Assembly (NCBI GenBank): GCA_963923955.1
Contig: OZ000552.1
Location: forward strand, 930,001-994,000
Length of the DNA stretch: 64,000 bases
Reading direction: 5' to 3'
Origin: G963923955 sp963923955
Lineage (GTDB): Bacteria > Pseudomonadota > Gammaproteobacteria > Eutrophobiales > Eutrophobiaceae
Shown: positions 17,945 through 27,282 of the stretch, piece by piece
How positions within the stretch are numbered: the first letter of the stretch is position 1
How the letters are laid out: every line of letters begins with the position of its first letter
Translations under genes and position numbers: made by a program
The notes under the pieces: generated by a model
Told to the model about the DNA's origin: nothing
The model's input: the letters and a program-made list of their open reading frames with translations, nothing else
Database searches by the model: none

Positions 17945-18167
17945 TGACAAAGGAGACTCCCCCGATGTAAGTAAAAGAGAGCGATTATAACCCGACACCG
18001 GGCCGCTTGCTGGGCGAGAAGCTGAAAAGATTCGGAGATTATAATTTAAGGAACCCCACATCGAAGCATAGCGACCGCCTGCCCTGTCAATCCAGCCTTA
18101 AGGTTCTGTGCTATAGTTGCATCGTGATAATGTATAAAAAGGCTTAAATGCTTGGATAAAAAATACC

Positions 18168-18746
18168 ATGAAATTTGTTTTTGATTTTTTCCCGGTGCTG
18201 GCGTTTTTTATCGCCTTTAAGCTCGCTGCTGATCCGGGGCAGGCGATCTATGTGGCCACTGCGGCCTTGATTGTCGCAAGCACGATTCAGATCGCCGTCT
18301 ATTGGCTGCTGTACAAGCGTTTTGAAAAGATGCACGTCATTACGCTCATTGCCGTGCTCATCTTCGGCAGCGCCACTTTGCTGCTCCAGGATGAACGATT
18401 TATCAAATTCAAACCCACCATCATCGCCTGGCTGTTTGCATTGATCGCGCTTAGTAGCCAGTTCATCGGCAAAAAGACCCTGTTTGAGCGCATGATCGGC
18501 CTGGCGGATAAAAGTATCACCGCACCGGCGCAGGTATGGCTGCGCCTGAACTTAAGCTGGGTGATCTTTTTTATTATCGCCGGGGCGGCCAACCTGTATG
18601 TGGCCTTTCACTTTGAGACCGATACCTGGGTCAATTTCAGGGTGTTCGGCCTGACCGCCCTGAACCTCATCTTTCTGCTCGGCCAGTTGGCCTATCTGTT
18701 CAAGCATATCGAAAACCCCGATGAGTTGGGCAAGGAAAATTCATAG
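18168..18746 (+). CDS. yciB: inner membrane septation protein A (YciB/IspZ)
   Basis: The 192-residue polytopic inner-membrane protein has about five membrane helices. It starts MKFVFDFFPVLAFFIAFKL, a highly conserved family beginning, and continues with YKRFEKMHVITLIAVLIFGSATLLLQDERFIKFKPTI and NLYVAFHFETDTWVNFRVFG, both family signatures. It has been linked to cell division and envelope synthesis. The TAG stop shares a base with the GTG of the next gene, the first of a tightly packed yciB-yciI-bolA unit. Confidence 0.95.
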   Translation: MKFVFDFFPVLAFFIAFKLAADPGQAIYVATAALIVASTIQIAVYWLLYKRFEKMHVITLIAVLIFGSATLLLQDERFIKFKPTIIAWLFALIALSSQFIGKKTLFERMIGLADKSITAPAQVWLRLNLSWVIFFIIAGAANLYVAFHFETDTWVNFRVFGLTALNLIFLLGQLAYLFKHIENPDELGKENS

Positions 18747-19048
18747 TGCTGTATGCCATTATCAGCGAGGATGTTGCGGACAGCCTGGAGCGCCGACGCC
18801 GGGCGCGCCCTGAACACCTTGCCCGTATCGAGGCATTGCAGGCTGGCGGACGCCTGCTGCTGGCCGGGCCTTTCCCGGCGATAGATGGTGAAGACCCAGG
18901 CTCCGCAGGCTTTAGCGGCAGCCTGATCGTGGCGGAATTTGACTCCCTTGCAGCGGCGCAGCAATGGGCCGATGCCGATCCATTTGCGGCAGCGGGCGTG
19001 TATAAAAACGTGACGGTCAAGCCCTTTAAGAAGGTACTGCCGGCATGA
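18746..19048 (+). CDS. yciI: YciI family protein
   Basis: The 100-residue single-domain YciI protein has a ferredoxin-like fold. The conserved RPEHLARIEALQAGGRLLLAGPF carries the active-site-like His, and DADPFAAAGVYKNVTVKPF is the second family signature. Its biochemical role is undefined; some relatives are dehalogenase- or dioxygenase-like. The GTG start overlaps the yciB stop by one base and the stop overlaps bolA by four, so the three are co-translated. Confidence 0.93.
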   Translation: MLYAIISEDVADSLERRRRARPEHLARIEALQAGGRLLLAGPFPAIDGEDPGSAGFSGSLIVAEFDSLAAAQQWADADPFAAAGVYKNVTVKPFKKVLPA

Positions 19049-19320
19049 TCGATCGGGTGGCGGCCATACGCGAGCGCCTGTCCGCGCAGCTTTCGCCGCA
19101 GCGCATCGATATTATTGATGAATCTCAGCTGCACGCCGGCCATCTCGGTGCGGCCGCAGGCGGCGGGCATTTCAGGCTCACTATCGTCTCCGAGAAGTTC
19201 AAGGGCCAATCCATGTTGCAGCGTCATCGCTTGGTCTATGCGGCGCTTGATGATCTGATGCCGACGGAAATCCACGCCCTCAGCATTCAGGCTTTGACAC
19301 CGGCAGAGTTGGAAAAGTGA
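19045..19320 (+). CDS. bolA: BolA family protein
   Basis: The 91-residue BolA-fold protein, of the class that partners monothiol glutaredoxins in iron-sulfur and stress physiology, shows GGGHFRLTIVSEKFKGQSMLQRHRLVYAALDD, the central family segment with conserved FKG and RH. The fold's helix-turn-helix-like region is intact. It overlaps yciI by ATGA. A gap of 124 bases with no gene separates it from dapE. Confidence 0.94.
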   Translation: MIDRVAAIRERLSAQLSPQRIDIIDESQLHAGHLGAAAGGGHFRLTIVSEKFKGQSMLQRHRLVYAALDDLMPTEIHALSIQALTPAELEK

Positions 19321-19444
19321 ATCAAGATCATGAATAAAGAACATTGGGGCGAGCCGACAGAGCGCTTCGGCCCGGCCGGGCATCAGGCTTAGGTGGACGC
19401 AGGCCGCGGCGTAGCGGGACAGATCTCTTACAGGCACAAGACTG

Positions 19445-20584
19445 ATGACCCTGGCACTCACAAAGGCATTGATTCGCCGCCCTTCCATCACGCCGGATGA
19501 TGCCGGCTGTCAGCACTTGATCGCCGAGCGCCTGGAGGCGGCCGGCTGCGTGGCGACACACCTGCGCTTTGATGAGGTGGATAATCTGTGGCTGACCCAC
19601 GGCAGCGGCGAGCCGCTGTTGGCATTCTTGGGCCATACCGATGTCGTCCCGCCGGGGCCGCTTGCTACGTGGTACAGCGACCCCTTTGCAGCGGCCGTGC
19701 ATGATGGCTTTCTTTATGGGCGCGGGGCGGCCGATATGAAGGGCAGCATCGCCGCCATGGTCACCGCCATGGAGCGCTTCATCGCCGCCCGGCCGGCGCA
19801 TGCGGGCACAGTGGCGCTGTTGCTGACCAGTGACGAAGAGGGCCTGGCCATTAACGGCACCAAGAGGGTAGTTGACTATCTTGCTGAACAGGACATCCGC
19901 ATTCGTTGGTGCCTGGTCGGGGAGCCTTCCAGCAGGCATAGGCTGGGCGATACGATCAAAAATGGCCGCCGCGGTTCATTGACCGCGGAACTCAAGGTGC
20001 TGGGGCAACAAGGCCATGTGGCCTATCCGGCGCTGGCCGAGAACCCGATCCATCGTCTTGCGCCGGCATTGGACGCGCTGTGTAAAAAGACCTGGGATCA
20101 GGGCAACGCACACTACCCGCCCACCAGCTTCCAGATAGCGAAGATCCATGCGGGCAGCGGCGCAGCTAATGTGATCCCCGGCGAGATAGAGCTACTCTTT
20201 AATTTCCGTTATTGCCCGGAATCCACTGAAGCGGGGTTGATCAGCCAAGTGGAGGCCACGCTGGATCGATTCGAGCTGCGCTATGAACTGAACTGGCTGC
20301 CCTCCAGCCGGCCCTTTCTCACCGCATCCGGCGAGCTGGTTGAGGCGGTAAAAGCTGCTGTGGCGGCCATCTGTGGCAGCGAACCGGAACTATCCACCGC
20401 CGGCGGCACATCAGACGGACGCTTTATTGCGCCGACCGGTGCAGAGGTCGTTGAGCTCGGCCCGGTAAATGCCACCATCCACAAGGCCAATGAATGCGTG
20501 AAGATTGATGACCTACATTTGCTTAGCCGAGTGTATGAAGCCGTGTTACATCAACTGGCAGGCCGAATGAGACAAGGCAGTTGA
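19445..20584 (+). CDS. dapE: succinyl-diaminopimelate desuccinylase
   Basis: The 379-residue di-zinc M20 amidohydrolase hydrolyses N-succinyl-LL-diaminopimelate in the lysine and peptidoglycan pathway. Metal and catalytic residues are visible: His and Asp in FLGHTDVVPPG, the bridging Asp in GRGAADMKGS, the Glu pair in TSDEEG, Glu in VGEPSS, and the last His in ATIHKANE. GTSDGRFIAPTGAEVVELGP is the DapE-specific segment. The length matches the family. It is the last intact housekeeping gene before the repeat-rich region. Confidence 0.95.
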   Translation: MTLALTKALIRRPSITPDDAGCQHLIAERLEAAGCVATHLRFDEVDNLWLTHGSGEPLLAFLGHTDVVPPGPLATWYSDPFAAAVHDGFLYGRGAADMKGSIAAMVTAMERFIAARPAHAGTVALLLTSDEEGLAINGTKRVVDYLAEQDIRIRWCLVGEPSSRHRLGDTIKNGRRGSLTAELKVLGQQGHVAYPALAENPIHRLAPALDALCKKTWDQGNAHYPPTSFQIAKIHAGSGAANVIPGEIELLFNFRYCPESTEAGLISQVEATLDRFELRYELNWLPSSRPFLTASGELVEAVKAAVAAICGSEPELSTAGGTSDGRFIAPTGAEVVELGPVNATIHKANECVKIDDLHLLSRVYEAVLHQLAGRMRQGS

Positions 20585-20637
20585 GTGCCACAAATGCCAA
20601 CGCAGCAGGCACAAGAATCCTCTGGTTTCTCTCTCGC

Positions 20638-21180
20638 CGTCATTCCTGCGTAAGCCTGTCCCCGTGAGAACGGGGCAAGAATCCAGTCATAGGAAGTCTC
20701 GCTGTAATACTGGATGCCTTGTCAAGCACGGCATGACGGGGTTTCGCCTTCCACCTCCCGGTCAGCAATGTCATTCCCGTGAAAACGGGAATCCAGTCAA
20801 ACAACACATAACGCCTATTCGCCTCCTACCACGCCTCCCCTGTCCCTATCTGGCTTTGACTCAGGGGTTCATGGCCTCATAGATTCCTGCTTTCGCAGGA
20901 ATGACGAATAAAGCAGCATCACCGCATAACTCGTCATTCCCGCGCAGGCGGGAATCCAGTCAAACAAAGCCTACCGCTTACCCGCCCTTTGCCAACGCAT
21001 ACTCCGTTCTTTCTAGCTTCGACCCAAAGATCGTTTCTTAGACTCCTGCTTCCGCAGAGCCTACCCCGTGCCTGACACGGGGAATGACGGGGTTCTTTGC
21101 CTAGCTGTATTTGCCTTCCACCCAAAAACCCGGCAGCAGGGTACCCCTTAAGTTACAGGGACGGGAATCCAGAAGGCTCC
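20638..21180. repeat. cluster of palindromic ATTCCCGC...GCGGGAAT repeats
   Basis: This stretch carries no credible gene. It contains at least five partial or complete inverted repeats with the core CGTCATTCC(C/T)G ... CGGGAATCCAGTC, for example near 20638, 20772, 20882, 20934 and 21049, with arms varying between CCCGTG/CACGGG, CCCGCG/CGCGGG and CCTGC/GCAGG. Copies face both ways and are separated by 50-110 bases of unrelated sequence. This is a REP-like dispersed repeat, not a CRISPR: spacers and repeat spacing are irregular and arms diverge. Confidence 0.75.
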
Positions 21181-21573
21181 AACCAACTCCCCCTAAAATT
21201 CATCCTCAATAGCAAGAGCAGGGCGGTAGCGAGCGGAAAGCGGGTAGCCACCTCCCCCTAAAACTCAACCCCCACCAGCACACGCCCACTTACCGACCGT
21301 TCGCTTACCTCGCCCCTATCATGGCTGTATTCCAGCTCGGCCTCTACATGCAGGCGTTCATCTAGCCGATAGCGCAGGGATGCCCCCACATAGGCATTGT
21401 GCACACTGCTGTCATCATCCGTGCTGATACGGAAGTTGGCACCCGCAAGAGAAAAGCCTGCCGTCTCATGGTCGGTGAAACGGCTGTCTAGGCCACTTCG
21501 GAAGACCACTTCGCCTTGGTCTGCCTCTAAGAGATAAGCCAGCGCCAGTTCCAGGCGGGTGTTCCAGCTCTTT

Positions 21574-21647
21574 CCCCCGCTTGCGCGGGGGCAGGCCCTC
21601 ACGTTTGTTTTGGGTCAAGTTCACCCGACCACTCGCAGCGTGGTCGG
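21574..21647. repeat. two palindromes inside the barrel-coding region
   Basis: CCCCCGCTTGCGCGGGGG (21574-21591) sits at the exact place where the barrel reading frame shifts. A second palindrome with arms CCGACCAC/GTGGTCGG (21625-21647) lies just upstream in the gene; a related copy is at 23059-23084 in the passenger. Confidence 0.7.
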
Positions 21648-22046
21648 ACAGGCCCTCTGCCCCCCGCTCGGTATAGCCCTTATACCAGCCTTGCGTATAG
21701 CTCACACTGGCGGCTGGGCGCAGTTCCCAATCCTCACTGAGTACTGCCCTATGGCTGACTCGTAAGGCCGGACTAAGAAAGAGGCTGCTGTAGCTGCCCT
21801 GGGCTACTTGCGCCTGGCCTTGGTTAAGCAGTGCCCTACTGCTGTCATGGTCTTCGTAGCCCAGATTGAGGCTAAGGCCGATATCGATGCCCTGCCAGCT
21901 GTCCTGGCCATAGAGCCCGAGAAAGAGGCTATCGGTCTCTATCTGGGTGTTCTTACCGCTACTTACCAGGTCGGCATGGGCATAGCCGAAAGAGAACCCC
22001 AGCAATGGCGTTAGTAGAAAAGCCTTGTTCTAGGCTAAAAGCATGC

Positions 22047-22158
22047 CCCTGCGAAAGCAGGGGGCCACGCCCCGATAGTCCTGAGAATGGGCAGCGACAC
22101 CGCCATCCCGACCACGTCTTCGATCAGCCGCGAACCTTGCCCCGCACCTGATGCGGGG
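22047..22158. repeat. palindromes at the passenger-barrel junction
   Basis: CCCCTGCGAAAGCAGGGG (22047-22064) encodes the last residues before a stop that ends the passenger frame. CCCCGCACCTGATGCGGGG (22140-22158) lies just before it in the gene and is read as GDPASGAGQG. Both look inserted compared with the coding sequence on either side. Confidence 0.65.
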
Positions 22159-22508
22159 TCGCCCCAGATGAAGGGACGGGGGTCAACAGCGAGTAAGCCA
22201 GGCAAGAGTTCCCCGGCGGCCACCTGGATGGGACGGCGCTGGCTACGACGGGTGCCACGATTGCCTTGTCCAGAAGGATTGCCACGCAGGCCACCGGTCA
22301 AGCGCTGGTTGACCACGTTATGCACCGCACTGCTTAAGACGCCCATGGCGGTGGATTGGGCGCTCTCAGCGCCTCTATCCAGGGTCACGAGGCGGGTCGT
22401 ACCATCCGTATCGGGCAGGGTAAGCACTAAGCGGGTGGGGTCATTGGCCACAGGCTGGGCGCTGAGGGTGACCGGAGTTGGGGGGACGGGGGCCACAGAA
22501 GGGGCAGT

Positions 22509-22764
22509 CGTACCGGTATCGGTGTCGGTATCCGTGCCGGTGTCAGTATCCGTACCTGCGTCTGTGTCTGTTCCGGCATCCGTTCCCGTGTCGGTATCGG
22601 TGTCTGTGCCGGTATCGGTGTCGGTATCTGTATCTGTTCCGGCATCCGTGTCGGTGTCAGTATCGGTTCCCGTATCGGTTCCCGTATCGGTGTCCGTATC
22701 GGTGTCCGTATCGGTATCCGTGTCGGTATCCGTTCCGGTATCCGTGTCGGTGTCCGTATCCCCA
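22509..22764. repeat. hexanucleotide-like tract encoding (Asp-Thr)n
   Basis: About 250 bases of imperfect GGTATC/GGTGTC/CGTATC units encode, on the minus strand, a run of roughly 85 residues that is nearly all Asp, Thr and Gly, between RTX-like repeats and the barrel. On the other strand it reads as Val-Ser repeats, which is a shadow. Confidence 0.85.
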
Positions 22765-25156
22765 TCCCCATCTGGATCGGGAGCGGGTTGACCGCCGCCT
22801 TGGCCGCCCTGTTGACCTGCGCCCTGGCCTTGTTGGCCTCCTGCGCCGGCACCCGGGCCGGGTTGTTGGCCGCCCTGTTGACCACCTTGTTGACCTGCGC
22901 CCTGGCCCTGCTGCCCACCGGCACCCGCATTCGGATCAACAACAGGCGGTTGTACTGGTGGTTGCACGACTGGGGGTTGTACTGGTGGCTGCACGACTGG
23001 GGGTTGTGGTGGCGGAGGTGGGGCAGCATCCGCATCTTCGGTGCGCGCATTGGGCAGGCCCGAACCACTCTGCGAGTGGTCGGGCAGGCCGGTCAAGGTT
23101 TCAAAGTTGCGGTAGCGGATGACACCGACGTTGGCACTGGCCAAGAGCTTGGTCACGTCCAACGTATTGGCGTCGGCCTCCCCGCCATCCACAATGCCCC
23201 CCACAAAGGCACTGTCGGAAAGCGTGACCGTATCATCGCCGGCCCCCGTGTTGATGGCACCGCTAACCCCGGCATTATTGCGAATGCTCACCTGGTCATC
23301 GCCGGCCCCGGTGTTCAGGTCGCCGGTTATCTTGGCGTCCTCAGAGAGGGTGAGGGTATCATTGCCCGCCCCGCTGCTGATGGTGCCGGTCATCTGGCCG
23401 GTGCCAGTGAAGACGAAGGTGTCATCGCCATCCCCGCCTGCAATATCACCGGTCAAGTCAGCATTGCCGGTGAAGGTGAAGGTATCGGCCCCATCCCCGC
23501 CTGCAATATCACCGGTTAAGTCAGCCCCATTGGTGAAGGTAAAGCGGTCATTGCCGCCGCCACCGTTTAAGTTGGCCGTGAAGGCGCTGGATAAGCTGAA
23601 GGCATCTGCGGCGCTGCCACCCGTGAGGTTTTCAAAGGCACTGAACTCTAGCGTGTAGGTCTCGGCGGTGTTGGTGGTAGGGTTGGCGCCTTCGACGGCA
23701 TAGGTGGACAAGGCCGGGGTGGCATTCAGCGTCCAGGTGGCGGCGATGTCATAGCCTCTCAGCGTGTCGGTATTCGCCGCATCCGCTGAGCCGCTCAGGC
23801 GGTCAATGCCAGAGAAGGCGCTGCCCTGAAATTGGCCGGTGATGCCAGTGGCATTCGTGGCTTGGAAACCCTCTTCATCGCTGCCAGAGAGGGTAACGGA
23901 AACGGCGCTGCCGTAGCCGCTGTAGTCCAAGTGGTCATCCCCGGTACCGCCAGCGACGATGCCGATAATATTAGAGCCTGCCTGCAACACCAGAGTTCCG
24001 CCATTGGCAAAGCGCAGCGCCGTGCCGTTGGCGACTTTGGTCTCAATCTTCCCGCTATTGCTCAGCGTCCTGTTCGCTCCGTTGAACCCTACTGCAATCG
24101 CCTGTTCCGAGACGATGGTGCCGCTGTTGGTCAAGGTGCTGTCCGCCCCATTGAACTCCACCCCGTCATCCTTCGTGCCGGTGATGCTGCCGGCGTTGAT
24201 CAGAGTCCCCGAACCCCCACTGCCAAAGAAAACGCCTTTCCCATCGCCGCCGATCTCGCCCCGCGAGGTGTTGCCCAGCCATGCTTCCATAACCCGATCG
24301 CCGAACCATACACCATCGTCGTTTAGGCCGCGTGCCGTCATTGAGAATCCTCATTGCAAAGGGGTCGCTCATCCCGATACCAACGTTAGATGAAGCATTC
24401 CTCCCCTCGGTTGCAATGGTGCCGCGGTTGATGACGTGGCCAGCCTGATTTACAGATACGCCACTTGTATCTTCGGCTTTGATGGTTGCATCACGCTCAT
24501 TCAAGATAGAGGTCGGGTTACGCGCACCAGCACCAGCTATAAGGGATATAATAATTGCACTGTTTCCTTCTGTGGAGATGCTGCCCTGATTGATCACCCG
24601 GCTGCTATCACCAACGACAATTCCATCGCCTCCCTCGGTGGTAATGCTGCCCTGATTGCGGATGGCCGCGCTGTGGTTGGCGATAATCCCCCAGCCTCTG
24701 CCGCCGGTGGTAGCGATGGAAGCCCCCTCTGGATTGATGAACAGTTTGCCGCTTTCGCGGACACCGCCTAATGTTGTCGTGCGGTTGGTTGGATTGCCAT
24801 CGGCATCGACATTGCTGACCGTGTTGGCGGGGGTGTAGTCCGACTCATCAATTTCAAAATCTGCCGGATCAATACCAATCTGGGCGGCGATGCGCGCAAA
24901 CTCGGTCTGGGCTGGGGCTTGCCCTTGTCCCTGCTGTGCTTGTTGGCCCTGCGGCGGCTGTTGCCCCGGCTGCTGTTGGCCTTGTGCCTGTTGCTGTTGC
25001 CCCTGTCCCTGCTGGCCTTGCGGCGGAGTGCCAGGCTGCGGCACTGTCTGCGCCCAGGCCGTGGCGGGGAAGGTGAGGGTTAGGACGAGGAGGAAGGTAA
25101 ATGTGCCGTGAACGAGGAGAGCGTCCCAGCGAGGCGTACCAGCCCGCCCTCCCTCG

Positions 25157-25234
25157 CCATTCCCGTGACAACGGGAAGCCAGAGTTTTCAGTACTTCCCT
25201 ATGACTGGATTCCTGCTTGCGCAGGAATGACGGG
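25157..25234. repeat. two ATTCC/GGAAT inverted repeats in the autotransporter leader
   Basis: ATTCCCGTGACAACGGGAAG and a neighbouring ATTCCTGCTTGCGCAGGAAT belong to the same family as the 20.6-21.2 kb cluster. They lie between the C-rich tract and the signal peptide core of the broken surface-protein gene and lengthen its leader with non-native sequence (LRKQESSH). Confidence 0.7.
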
Positions 25235-25353
25235 GGAAGTGTCTGCCCATGCTCCCCGCTTTCCCCATTTTCGCGAGGATGAGGACGATCAGGTCCAGGT
25301 AGAAAATGAGAGAGAAAGTTCCCATAAAACCATGATTTTATTGACTTTTCTGC

Positions 25354-25368
25354 GGGGGAGGGGGGGGG
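25354..25368 (-). repeat. C-rich 15-nt tract (C9 T C5) near an ORF start
   Basis: On the minus strand nine C, one T and five C are followed by GCAGAAAAG. The tract is 103 bases inside the frame opened by the ATG at 25471. Here that ATG is out of frame with the signal peptide and passenger; removing one C (or adding two) would join them. The length and the following GCA(G)AAAAG match the C15 tract of the TonB receptor at 38716. Confidence 0.65.
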
Positions 25369-25737
25369 TGAATGACTTGAAGGCGGCAGCACCGACGCCT
25401 CGAGCGGCATGGAGAATAGGCCGTTTCAGGGTACAGGTTTGCTTGAGAGTAATGACGTTTAGCATGGTCATGAATACTCCTCTGTATCGATTGGTTTTTA
25501 AGTCCACCGGGATTGCACAATATGCAGTCATTTTCACCAACGATTTTAGAGACTCTTAATCGGGATGACTTGATTTTCAACAAGGATTTTACCATGCTTC
25601 ATTGTAAGGTATTAGTTACGTTGGGGTAGAAGTATTGGGGAGGCAATGGCGGAGGGCCGTGTGGTTTTCTACCCATATCACAGCCCATTTCCCTCTCCAG
25701 ACCCTGGTAGTCATATCAAAAAAAGATAAGAGTGGCT

Positions 25738-27264
25738 ATGACGAATTCCGGCGAGAATCAGGTGGGCGCAAACAGGGTTATTCGGGTGTCTGGTTCGCCT
25801 CTGCGGCGGCGGTTAATGAGGCTTTGGTTGTCCCAGCATGCGCATGCGATCTTCTGGGTGACATTTGGCGCAGTTTTGCTTGTTACTTATTTTTATCTTC
25901 ACCTAACCGGTTCAATACATGACCGTTATCAATCTCAGGTCAAAGAGAAACTTGCTATTGCGGCGAAGATCTACCAGATAAGGCTGAACAATGAAACTGG
26001 AAGATATCAGCTCTATGTTGGAGATGAGCCTTACGAATCGAGATCTAATGAAGTCGGCCCATTAGGTATCGGCAAGATGATAACAGCCAGGGGGATATTG
26101 GCTGGGGTTTCGGAGATAATAGAAGACTATAACCGATCAGTTGAAGAATATGTAAACGATTTTATCGTTGATTTTGAACCGGTGGCAGGAATTTCAGGCT
26201 CGTACCAACGTCCATTAAAGGGTTTGCTGGGTGGTGATTACATTCCTGATTTTGGCGATGAAAATATCGATCCGGTCATCCGTATTACCCTGTCGGATAG
26301 TAATGAGTTACGACAAATCCCGGCCAACGAGCGTGGGCTTAATCTGATATTACGCATAATCGATAATGCGGAAATTTTCAATCTAAACAAAAGTGAATAT
26401 ACTTCCAATGTAGAGGAGAATTTAAATATCATTGAACAGAACAATACCGGCAATGAGATGGTAAATAAAATGACGAAAAGAGTTGCCGCCGGAGTTGAGA
26501 ATTTCGTGTTCCCGCTGGCTAATGAGAATATTACTTCAAAGATTCAGAAAGGCACCAAAACCCCTATTAAGGTCGTTAGAGATTTTATGAAATCTAAATT
26601 AGAGAAAATAAGGAAACCTATGGACGAGATAAAAGCGATTAAAGAGATCAAGATAATCGACAAAGATTGTAAAAATAACGACTGTAAAAATGAAAAGACC
26701 AAGACGAAAGGCATCACAGTTTCTCAGTTTCAAGGTGATTTATTGGAATTCTCAACCGATGAAATTTCATTTTTCTGGATCTTTGGTTATATGGTCTGGG
26801 TAGAAGTGGTTCTGCTTACTTGGCTTGGGGTTCTCACCGAAGGCATGACGCGCTTGGGCGCATCTTATGTTGGGCGAGACGATGGCAGTATCTGGAACCC
26901 ACGCGAAAGCCTCAGGACTTTCCTTAAATTTGTTTATGCGCCTGCGCTCACTATAGTTGTTATATGGACTTTCTTTTTTACCGATTTGATCGAATTTGAA
27001 AGCCCGCTGGCAGAGGGCGGGATCGTTTATTTCGTTTTCATAGCATTTGTTCTCGGGCTGTTTCCAAATCTTGGCTATTCGCTTCTGAAAAAGTTGGCTG
27101 AGGCTGTTTTTAGAGAGACATCTATTGCCCAAAAACCGAAGAGAAAGAGTACAGTTATTGTGAGAGAACCGAGGACTTTGCCGATAGAAAGTACCAAACC
27201 GCCAAGCTTTGATGAAATGAAAGAGCGTATGAAACGTCATGTAGTCGCGCCGCTTAGCAATTAA
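25738..27264 (+). CDS. polytopic membrane protein of unknown function
   Basis: The 508-residue product has one membrane helix near the start (FWVTFGAVLLVTYFYLHLTG) after an Arg-rich cytoplasmic leader, a long soluble region of about 300 residues with Lys/Glu-rich helices, and three C-terminal helices (FWIFGYMVWVEVVLLTWLGV, YAPALTIVVIWTFFFTDL, VYFVFIAFVLGLFPNLGY). The soluble part has CKNNDCKNE, a possible metal or disulfide pair. I used the ATG; a GTG two codons earlier is in frame. It is markedly AT-rich against its surroundings and begins the four-gene cassette; the next gene starts 18 bases on. No family was recognised. Confidence 0.75.
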   Translation: MTNSGENQVGANRVIRVSGSPLRRRLMRLWLSQHAHAIFWVTFGAVLLVTYFYLHLTGSIHDRYQSQVKEKLAIAAKIYQIRLNNETGRYQLYVGDEPYESRSNEVGPLGIGKMITARGILAGVSEIIEDYNRSVEEYVNDFIVDFEPVAGISGSYQRPLKGLLGGDYIPDFGDENIDPVIRITLSDSNELRQIPANERGLNLILRIIDNAEIFNLNKSEYTSNVEENLNIIEQNNTGNEMVNKMTKRVAAGVENFVFPLANENITSKIQKGTKTPIKVVRDFMKSKLEKIRKPMDEIKAIKEIKIIDKDCKNNDCKNEKTKTKGITVSQFQGDLLEFSTDEISFFWIFGYMVWVEVVLLTWLGVLTEGMTRLGASYVGRDDGSIWNPRESLRTFLKFVYAPALTIVVIWTFFFTDLIEFESPLAEGGIVYFVFIAFVLGLFPNLGYSLLKKLAEAVFRETSIAQKPKRKSTVIVREPRTLPIESTKPPSFDEMKERMKRHVVAPLSN

Positions 27265-27282
27265 TTGTAAGGTATAACACAT

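Larger units (their letters stand above)
21258..25471 (-). pseudogene. autotransporter-type surface protein gene, broken in several frames
   Basis: Read leftwards, the pieces make one large secreted protein: a start with GAGGAG six bases before ATG at 25471, a C-rich tract, a hydrophobic signal core FTFLLVLTLTFPATAWAQ, a Gln/Gly/Pro-rich linker, beta-helix repeats of the type IRNQGSITTEGGDGI, Gly/Asp-rich RTX-like repeats such as GGGGNDRFTFTNG, a long Asp-Thr tract, and a C-terminal beta-barrel ending in Phe (VLVGVEF). The frames do not join: near 25360 (C-rich tract), near 24330 (one-base shift in RILNDG/LNDDGVW), near 22050 and near 21580. The last two coincide with palindromic repeats. Some breaks could be assembly errors, but there are several of them. 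Confidence 0.7.

Noticed and set aside
20638..21180. Possible CRISPR array
   Set aside because: Repeat units differ in length, sequence and orientation, spacing is irregular, and no cas genes are present.
22087..22791. A 234-codon plus-strand frame rich in Val-Ser repeats
   Set aside because: It is the complement of the Asp-Thr tract of the autotransporter gene; low-complexity DNA lacks stops in both directions.
24869..25171. A 100-codon minus-strand frame covering the autotransporter signal region in another frame
   Set aside because: Its product is Arg/Ala/Thr-rich without a signal peptide, whereas the neighbouring frame has a clear signal core and linker.
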